10,823 nt of DNA, from positions 1 through 10,823 of the forward strand of contig JAPPQG010000222.1 of the NCBI GenBank assembly GCA_028816945.1, given 5' to 3'. Within the stretch, counting starts at the first letter, position 1; the number at the start of each line of letters is the position of its first letter. This DNA is from Alphaproteobacteria bacterium (lineage in GTDB: Bacteria > Pseudomonadota > Alphaproteobacteria > RS24). The notes beneath the pieces are model-generated. The model saw nothing but the letters and a program-made list of their open reading frames with translations, ran no database searches and was not told where the DNA came from. A program made the translations under genes and the position numbers. Below are positions 5,974 through 10,823 of the stretch, piece by piece.

Positions 5974-6813
5974 ATGGGAAAAATAATTGCAGGCATCGGC
6001 ACCTCACATGTGCCAGCCATAGGGGCGGCTATGGATAGAGGTAAAGCCAATGAACCATATTGGAAACCTTTATTTGACGGCTATTTGCCGGCGCGCGAGT
6101 GGATGAAAAACAATAAACCCGATGTAGCGATTATTGTTTATAATGACCATGCGTCTGCTTTTTCATTGGAACTCATATCGACTTTTACATTGGGCGTGGC
6201 GGATGAATTTTTGCCTGCTGATGAAGGCTATGGGCCGCGTGCCGTGCCAAATGTTAAAGGCCATGCAGAATTTGCTTGGCATCTTGTCGAGCAACTCATT
6301 TTGGATGGGTTTGATATGACGATTGCCAATGATATGCCTGTTGATCATGGGCTGACTGTGCCGCTTTCTATTATGAATGGTGAGGTGGATGTTTGGCCTT
6401 ATCCAGTTATACCGCTTTGTGTGAATGTGATTCAATATCCCCCGCCAACGGGTGGGCGCTGTTTTATGCTTGGCAAAGCTTTGCGGCAAGCGGTCGAGGC
6501 GTTTGATGAAGATTTGAATGTGGTTATTTTCGGCACGGGGGGTATGTCGCATCAATTACAAGGGCAAAGAGCGGGTTTTATCAATCCCGAATTTGACACT
6601 ATGTTTTTAGACGGATTAACAAAAGACCCCGCAAGCCTTGCCTCTATTTCCCATGAAACCTATATGCGTGAAGCAGGCTCAGAGGGCATTGAATTAGTTA
6701 TGTGGATGATTATGCGCGGCGCGATGGGCGATAATGTTAAAGAAATTTACCGCCATTATCATGTCCCCGCCTCAAATACAGCCGCAGGTCTTATTATTTT
6801 AGAAAATGCATAA
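5974..6813 (+). CDS. ligB: Protocatechuate 4,5-dioxygenase beta (catalytic) subunit
   Basis: 279 residues of the LigB extradiol dioxygenase superfamily, close in pattern to the Sphingobium SYK-6 enzyme. Fe(II) ligands H12 (GTSH), H59 (YNDHASAF) and E240 (GSEGIELVMW) and the catalytic base H193 (GTGGMSHQLQGQRAG) are all present, as are PADEGYGPR, VDHGLTVPLS and VPASNTA near the C terminus. It cleaves the ring of protocatechuate between C4 and C5 using O2; relatives also take gallate or 3-O-methylgallate, which cannot be excluded. It ends about 20 residues earlier than the SYK-6 protein, lacking that enzyme's C-terminal tail. The ATG at 5974 gives the exact LigB N terminus (GKIIAGIGTSHVP). It follows ligA after 102 bases and is convergent with ligI. 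Confidence 0.96.
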   Translation: MGKIIAGIGTSHVPAIGAAMDRGKANEPYWKPLFDGYLPAREWMKNNKPDVAIIVYNDHASAFSLELISTFTLGVADEFLPADEGYGPRAVPNVKGHAEFAWHLVEQLILDGFDMTIANDMPVDHGLTVPLSIMNGEVDVWPYPVIPLCVNVIQYPPPTGGRCFMLGKALRQAVEAFDEDLNVVIFGTGGMSHQLQGQRAGFINPEFDTMFLDGLTKDPASLASISHETYMREAGSEGIELVMWMIMRGAMGDNVKEIYRHYHVPASNTAAGLIILENA

Positions 6814-6859
6814 TTTTGAAAAGCGGATAAAGCATTTAGCAGGCATGTAATGTCTGTCG

Positions 6860-6939
6860 AATCATGCTTGCCAAATTACGCTGTCAAATGCCCGCCAAAT
6901 TATGCCTGCTAAATCATGCCTGTCACATTATGCTTAGCA
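6860..6939. repeat. Degenerate 14-bp tandem array, six units, between ligB and ligI
   Basis: Six head-to-tail units start at 6860, 6874, 6887, 6898, 6912 and 6926 with lengths 14, 13, 11, 14, 14 and 14; the consensus is about AATYATGCYTGYCA. The array fills most of the 128-bp convergent gap and stops two bases before the ligI stop codon (6942-6944). Just upstream, GCAGGCATG (6839-6847) can pair with CATGCTTGC (6863-6871) in the first unit with one G-U pair and a 15-nt loop, a weak candidate terminator for ligB without a T-run. No convincing intrinsic terminator is visible in this gap. Confidence 0.8.
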
Positions 6940-6941
6940 TA

Positions 6942-7853
6942 TTATTTCTGCCAATAAAGCCGCATGGGATTATCGACCAGTAATTTTTTTTGCAATGTGG
7001 CTGTCGGCGCAATTTTGGGGATAAAATCAACTAATTTGCCGTCATCGGGTGTGTGGGTTTTAATATTTGGGTGCGGCCAATCTGTCCCCCATAAAATGCG
7101 GTCGGGGAATGTTTCAGCAATATGGCGCGCAAAAGGGGCGACATCATCATAGCCATTTGGCCCTTGCAGGGAGAGGCGTTCTTGGCCTGACAGTTTCGCC
7201 CATATATTGTCATGTTCGCGCATAAGTTTTGTAAATAAAGCAAATTCAGGCCCATTAACGGGTTTGCGCACATCAGGCCGCCCCATATGGTCGACAACAA
7301 TAATTGTATCAAGGGAGGTTATAAAATCATATAATTCAGGCAATTCGGCGGCTTCAAAATAAATAACAATATGCCAGCCAAGCGGTTTAATGCGTTGGCT
7401 TGCGGCGACCAATATATCTTTTGGCAAAACATCGACCAGCCGTTTAACAAAATTAAAACGCACGCCACGCATCCCCGCACGGTGCATGGCTTGTAATTCA
7501 GTGTCGCTTATATCCGCTTTAATACTTGCCACCCCGCGTGCCATATCATTAGAACTTGTGAGCGCATCAATCACAGCCCGATTATCTGTGCCATGGCAAG
7601 TGGCTTGCACAATAACATTGCGGCTAAACCCTAAATGGTCACGCAACGCCCATAATTGCTCTTTTGACGCATCACAGGGTGTATATTTGCGCTCGAGCGC
7701 GAATGGGAATTTATCCCCCGGCCCGAATACATGGCAATGCGCATCAACCGCATCTTTTGGCAATTTGAAAACAGGTTTAGACGGGCTAGGGTGCCAAACC
7801 CGCCAATCTTTTGGTGTCATTTCAAATTTTTCATGGGCGATTGTTTTAGACAT
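6942..7853 (-). CDS. ligI: 2-pyrone-4,6-dicarboxylate (PDC) hydrolase
   Basis: 303 residues of the amidohydrolase superfamily (amidohydrolase 2/TIM barrel). Key residues match SYK-6 LigI with a constant offset: H39 and H41 in DAHCHVFGPG, R129 and R132 in MRGVRFNFVKR, H189 in VDHMGRPD and the catalytic D258 in WGTDWPHPN. LigI hydrolyses the PDC lactone to 4-oxalomesaconate without needing a metal. It is cytoplasmic with no signal peptide. The ATG at 7853 has TAGGA six bases upstream and lies 10 bases after the ligJ stop, so it is the last gene of the ligK-ligU-ligJ-ligI unit. Its presence shows that the pathway runs through PDC. Confidence 0.95.
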   Translation of the reverse strand: MSKTIAHEKFEMTPKDWRVWHPSPSKPVFKLPKDAVDAHCHVFGPGDKFPFALERKYTPCDASKEQLWALRDHLGFSRNVIVQATCHGTDNRAVIDALTSSNDMARGVASIKADISDTELQAMHRAGMRGVRFNFVKRLVDVLPKDILVAASQRIKPLGWHIVIYFEAAELPELYDFITSLDTIIVVDHMGRPDVRKPVNGPEFALFTKLMREHDNIWAKLSGQERLSLQGPNGYDDVAPFARHIAETFPDRILWGTDWPHPNIKTHTPDDGKLVDFIPKIAPTATLQKKLLVDNPMRLYWQK

Positions 7854-7863
7854 GTTATTCCTA

Positions 7864-8901
7864 TTATAGGCCGCGGGCTTTTAATTGACTATCTAGGCGC
7901 GGATAAACACGGCGCGCATTGCCAGCAAAAATATCGGCTTTAACCTCATTGGGTATTGATAATTTGTCAATATAATTTTTTGTGTCATCAAAATAAAGCC
8001 CTGTCTGCGGGTCAATGCCCCGCACAGCACCTAGCATTTCTGAGCCAAAGAGAATGTTTTTATGGTCGATGACTTCGAATAATAAATCAATGCCGGGTTG
8101 GTGATAAACACATGTATCAAAATAAACATTTTGCATAACATGGGTTGCAAGTTCGGGTTGGTCTAACATATCGGCAAGGCCGCGATAACGCCCCCAATGA
8201 TAAGGCACTGCCCCGCCACCATGCGGGATAATAAAGCGCAAATCGGGAAAGGCTTTGAATAAATCACCCTGTATGAATTGCATAAAGGCATTTGTATCAG
8301 CGGCAATATAATAAGAGCCTGTGGCGTGAAAGGCTGGATTGCAAGAGCCTGATACATGAATCATGGCAGGCACATTTAACTCAATCATTTTTTCGTAAAA
8401 CCCATACCAATAGGGATCTGTTAGAGGCGGCGCATTCCAATGCCCGCCTGAAGGGTCAGGGTTTAGATTGCAACCGACAAAGCCTAATTCTTCAACGCAA
8501 CGTTCTAATTCAAAAATTGAATTATCTAGCGCACCGCCCGGCGTTTGCGGTAATTGACACACGCCGGCAAATGTTTCAGGGTAAAGTTGGGTGACACGGT
8601 AAATTAAATCATTGCATGCCCTCGCCCAAGCCATCGATATATCCGCATCGCCTACATGTGGCTCCATGCGTGAGGCGCGTGGGGAAAAAATTGTCATATT
8701 TGCGCCGCGCTCACGAATCAATCGCAACTGGTTGGCTTCAATGGTTTCGCGAATTTCATCATCGCTAATTTTTGCCTTGTCTGGTGCGGGTAGGCTAGGG
8801 TCGGCAATATGTGCCTTTTGCTTTTCGCGATAGTCTAAATGGGCTTGTGGCACAATCGTATGGTGGCCGTGGCAATCAATAATAAACATATTTTCTGTCA
8901 T
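7864..8901 (-). CDS. ligJ: 4-oxalomesaconate hydratase
   Basis: 345 residues from the preferred start. Amidohydrolase fold with the LigJ pattern: IDCHGHHT (H11, H13), SPRASRMEPHVGD, CNLNPDPSGGHWNAPPLTDP, IHVSG (H182), PHGGGAVPYHWGR (H227) and FGSEMLGAV (E288), matching the Zn ligands and catalytic Glu reported for SYK-6 LigJ. It adds water to 4-oxalomesaconate (enol form) to give 4-carboxy-4-hydroxy-2-oxoadipate. The start was chosen at 8901 because GGAGG lies five bases upstream; the ATG at 8913 would add MEEN but would place that binding site inside the gene and has no SD of its own. The 8913 start remains possible. It sits 27 bases after ligU and 10 bases before ligI. Confidence 0.95.
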   Translation of the reverse strand: MTENMFIIDCHGHHTIVPQAHLDYREKQKAHIADPSLPAPDKAKISDDEIRETIEANQLRLIRERGANMTIFSPRASRMEPHVGDADISMAWARACNDLIYRVTQLYPETFAGVCQLPQTPGGALDNSIFELERCVEELGFVGCNLNPDPSGGHWNAPPLTDPYWYGFYEKMIELNVPAMIHVSGSCNPAFHATGSYYIAADTNAFMQFIQGDLFKAFPDLRFIIPHGGGAVPYHWGRYRGLADMLDQPELATHVMQNVYFDTCVYHQPGIDLLFEVIDHKNILFGSEMLGAVRGIDPQTGLYFDDTKNYIDKLSIPNEVKADIFAGNARRVYPRLDSQLKARGL

Positions 8902-8910
8902 ATTTTCCTC
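8887..8910 (-). repeat. 12-bp duplication at the ligJ start
   Basis: GAGGAAAATATG (8910-8899) is followed by ACAGAAAATATG (8898-8887); nine consecutive bases are identical. It yields repeated ENM residues and two nearby ATG codons (8901, 8889). The period is four codons. Confidence 0.6.
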
Positions 8911-8911
8911 C
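8907..8911 (-). promoter_or_regulatory. Strong Shine-Dalgarno sequence deciding the ligJ start
   Basis: GGAGG on the minus strand, five bases (AAAAT) before the ATG at 8901. It is the strongest ribosome binding site in the ligKUJI operon and overlaps the alternative upstream ATG at 8913. Confidence 0.7.
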
Positions 8912-8928
8912 ATCGATTATCATTATAT

Positions 8929-10056
8929 TTATTTAGGCCATATGGTTGCGGGGATATAGACATCGCCCCGCATAATTGTGCGGGCGGTGCGCAAAAGGGC
9001 GGCGCGCTTTATATCAATTTTACCATTTTCAAACTGTATATCCATATCGACCAAAAAAGAGCCTGTTGGGTGTTCAATTTCTAGCCTTTGTTCTGTCTTG
9101 TCCTCTTTTTGGGGTGGCATTTGCGCTATTGGCTGGGCGATAGAATCGGGTAGCATGCAGGCGGTTGCCACGCTAACAGCGGCCAAAACGCCAATCGCAT
9201 CATGCACACGGTGCGGAATAAAACTACGGGTTGCAATCGTCCCACCTGCTTTGGGTTTAGAAATAAGTATCATTTTTGGCACTGTTTTTGTGCTGACATC
9301 GCCTAAATTCATTTGTTCGCCTAATTGCAAGCGCAATGTTTCAATATCTTGTTTAAGCCTGTTATTGGCTTCCAATGTTGCAGGCGCTTCCTGCCCTGTA
9401 AGGTTGAAATCTTCAGCCCGCAATAAAATGACGGGCATGCCATTATCAATACAAGTTGCCTCGACCCCGTCAATCTTGGTTTTGGCTTGCCCTGTTGGCA
9501 ATAGCGCGCCGCATAGTGAGCCTGCTATATTGAGAAAATCAATGGGAATGGCGGCCGCCTGCCCCGGCACACCGTCAATATGTGTTGTGCCTTCATATTC
9601 TACCCCGCCCGCCTTTGTTGGTACATAGGCGACAGCCAAAGCGTTTGAATTAACCATATGAATGCGGACAGTTGTTATATCGCCTGCTATGGGAATGAGG
9701 CCATTTTCAATCGCCCAAGGGCCAACGCCGGCTAAAATATTGCCGCAATTTTGAGTTGTGAGAACTTCTGCTTTATCGACTACAATTTGCAAAAATAGAT
9801 AATCAATATCCGCATCTGCACGGTCGGATTTTGAAATAATAGCAACTTTACTTGTCAATGGGTGCGCGCCGCCAACACCATCAATTTGCCGAATATCAGG
9901 TGACCCCATAGCAGCCAATAAAACACGGTCACGCTGGTCTATATTGAGCGGTAAATCTTCTTTGGCAAAATAAAGCCCTTTTGATGTTCCCCCGCGCATT
10001 AAACTTGCTGGAATCGCTCTTTGTTTAGATTTAAGGGGCGTAGATTTAATAGGCAT
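8929..10056 (-). CDS. ligU: 4-oxalomesaconate tautomerase (PrpF-fold)
   Basis: 375 residues of the PrpF/diaminopimelate-epimerase-like fold. Recognisable blocks: IPASLMRGGTSKGLYF (15-30), GSPDIRQIDGVGGAHPLTSK (51-70), TQNCGNILAGVGPWAIENGL (101-120), NGMPVILL in the second half and PTGSF near the C terminus. K70 and C104 correspond to the Lys66 and Cys100 pair described for SYK-6 LigU. The enzyme moves the double bond of 4-oxalomesaconate produced by LigI so that LigJ can hydrate it. The first 11 residues (MPIKSTPLKSK) are a repeat encoded by a 15-bp array that also spans the upstream gap. No other ATG, GTG or TTG precedes the family block in frame, and no Shine-Dalgarno sequence is visible, so initiation may depend on coupling to ligK, which ends 49 bases upstream. 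Confidence 0.93.
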   Translation of the reverse strand: MPIKSTPLKSKQRAIPASLMRGGTSKGLYFAKEDLPLNIDQRDRVLLAAMGSPDIRQIDGVGGAHPLTSKVAIISKSDRADADIDYLFLQIVVDKAEVLTTQNCGNILAGVGPWAIENGLIPIAGDITTVRIHMVNSNALAVAYVPTKAGGVEYEGTTHIDGVPGQAAAIPIDFLNIAGSLCGALLPTGQAKTKIDGVEATCIDNGMPVILLRAEDFNLTGQEAPATLEANNRLKQDIETLRLQLGEQMNLGDVSTKTVPKMILISKPKAGGTIATRSFIPHRVHDAIGVLAAVSVATACMLPDSIAQPIAQMPPQKEDKTEQRLEIEHPTGSFLVDMDIQFENGKIDIKRAALLRTARTIMRGDVYIPATIWPK

Positions 10057-10112
10057 AGATTTAATGAATATAGACTTAATGGGTATAGATTTAATAGGCG
10101 TAGATTTAATCC
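10026..10112 (-). repeat. 15-bp tandem array, 5.8 units, spanning the ligK stop and ligU start
   Basis: Plus-strand units begin at 10026, 10041, 10056, 10071, 10086 and 10101, consensus TAGATTTAATRGGCR. Read on the minus strand in the ligU frame the array encodes repeated P-I-K-S-x pentapeptides. The ligU ATG (10056-10054) exists in only one unit; sister units have ATA or ACG there. The ligK stop TAA (10108-10106) lies in the outermost unit. The ligU frame stays open through the whole array up to a stop at 10149-10147 inside ligK. Confidence 0.92.
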
Positions 10113-10801
10113 AACTCTGTTTGGTCGATATATTTTAGCCCGCGCTCTTTAAGCCGTGGCCGCATATCATAAATATCTAACCCCAATTCACCCTTTGCTA
10201 AACGCGCCCGCTTTTCTTCTTCATTGGCTTCGCGTTGGCGGGCTTTTTCTAATATTTCAGCGGCTTGCTTGCGTGGCACAACAACCACCCCATCATCATC
10301 CGCAATTATTAAATCCCCCGGCTGCACCAAAGCGCCTGCACAAATAATGGGTATATTAACACTGCCTAATGTTTCTTTGACTGTGCCTTGTGCGAAAACA
10401 TATTTCGACCAAACGGGAAATTGCATATCGGTAAGTGTTTTTATATCGCGCACGCCGGCATCGATAATTAACCCCTGCACGCCGCGTGCTTTGAGACTTG
10501 TTGCAAGCAAATCGCCAAAATAGCCTGCATTAGAGGGCGAGGTGGGCGCTAATACTAATACATCACCCGCTTGGCATTGCTCGACAGCGACATGAATCAT
10601 CCAATTATCGCCCGGCGCGGCACTAATTGTAACAGCTGTGGCGGCTAGATAGGCACCTTTATAAATGGGCTTTATATCGGCGGCTAGGAGGCCTGTGCGG
10701 GCTTGTGCTTCATGGATGGTTGCCACAGCAGGCTTTTGCTTTTGATAGGCTTCGACAATCTCTGCCTCAACGCGTTTAATATTTTGGACGACAAGATTCA
10801 T
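10106..10801 (-). CDS. ligK: 4-carboxy-4-hydroxy-2-oxoadipate (CHA) aldolase, RraA-like fold
   Basis: 231 residues of the HMG/CHA aldolase family. The signature [20 protein letters not shown] (96-115) followed by GVRD carries the active-site R118-D119, with the GDLL loop (96-99) that helps hold the divalent metal. [18 protein letters not shown] (159-176) is also typical, and the charged C-terminal helix region (about 183-225) matches aldolases rather than the shorter RraA proteins. It is a class II, Mg/Mn-dependent cytoplasmic enzyme splitting CHA to pyruvate and oxaloacetate, the last step of the pathway. The ATG at 10801 has only a purine-rich GAGAGAAAG upstream as binding site. It is the first gene of the unit within the window; the promoter, and possibly more genes, lie beyond the right edge. 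Confidence 0.94.
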   Translation of the reverse strand: MNLVVQNIKRVEAEIVEAYQKQKPAVATIHEAQARTGLLAADIKPIYKGAYLAATAVTISAAPGDNWMIHVAVEQCQAGDVLVLAPTSPSNAGYFGDLLATSLKARGVQGLIIDAGVRDIKTLTDMQFPVWSKYVFAQGTVKETLGSVNIPIICAGALVQPGDLIIADDDGVVVVPRKQAAEILEKARQREANEEEKRARLAKGELGLDIYDMRPRLKERGLKYIDQTELD

Positions 10802-10823
10802 ATTCTGTTTCTTTCTCTCTTTT

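Noticed and set aside
6860..6939. CRISPR array
   Set aside because: Units are 11-14 bp, degenerate and directly adjacent without spacers; no cas genes.
7390..7869. Plus-strand open frame opposite ligI
   Set aside because: Antisense shadow of a gene with all LigI catalytic residues; no ribosome site or family match seen.
8978..9628. Long plus-strand open frame (216 codons) opposite ligU
   Set aside because: It is antisense to a well-supported LigU, has no recognisable family pattern and is explained by codon use of the real gene.
1..10823. Insertion sequences, prophage, tRNA or rRNA genes
   Set aside because: No transposase, integrase, terminal inverted repeats, phage genes or tRNA-like stretches were recognised; all long frames are explained by metabolic, transport or envelope genes.

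Overview
The window reads as a chromosomal piece of a Gram-negative bacterium. An outer-membrane TonB-dependent receptor, a lipobox lipoprotein and a complete-looking set of protocatechuate 4,5-cleavage (lig-type) enzymes together point to an alphaproteobacterium, probably marine or environmental. GC looks to be in the mid-40s percent by eye, with A/T-ending codons common. The lineage is inference; nothing in the window fixes it.

Layout, left to right. (1) 3-1163 (+) is the C-terminal half of a TonB-dependent receptor, closed by a strong hairpin terminator. (2) 1309-2939 (+) is a two-gene unit: a lipoprotein with an RNase Z-like metallo-beta-lactamase metal site, then an AhpD/carboxymuconolactone-decarboxylase-like protein. 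(3) 3051-5172 (-) is a translationally coupled pair: an aromatic-acid MFS transporter followed by a short-chain dehydrogenase (SDR). (4) 5422-6813 (+), divergent from the transporter, is ligA-ligB, the two subunits of protocatechuate 4,5-dioxygenase. (5) 6942-10801 (-), convergent with ligAB, is ligK-ligU-ligJ-ligI in transcription order: aldolase, 4-oxalomesaconate tautomerase, 4-oxalomesaconate hydratase and 2-pyrone-4,6-dicarboxylate (PDC) hydrolase.

Together the genes describe uptake of an aromatic acid (MFS, perhaps the receptor), meta-cleavage of protocatechuate or gallate by LigAB, opening of PDC by LigI, tautomerisation by LigU, hydration by LigJ and aldol cleavage by LigK to pyruvate plus oxaloacetate. 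The expected Gfo/Idh-type LigC, which oxidises the ring-cleavage hemiacetal to PDC, is absent here. The SDR is the only dehydrogenase in the window and is a candidate for that step. No transcription regulator is encoded in the window.

The most unusual feature is at DNA level. Almost every gap, and several gene starts, carry their own short tandem repeat, unrelated in sequence and period: 12 bp x2 (1219), 14 bp x2 (2938), 15 bp x2 (5144), 18 bp x3 (5367), 9 bp x4 (5458), 13 bp x2.5 (5913), 14 bp x6 (6860), 12 bp x2 (8887) and 15 bp x5.8 (10026). Those inside coding sequence have periods divisible by three and give repeated N-terminal peptides. One array contains both the ligK stop and the ligU start codon.
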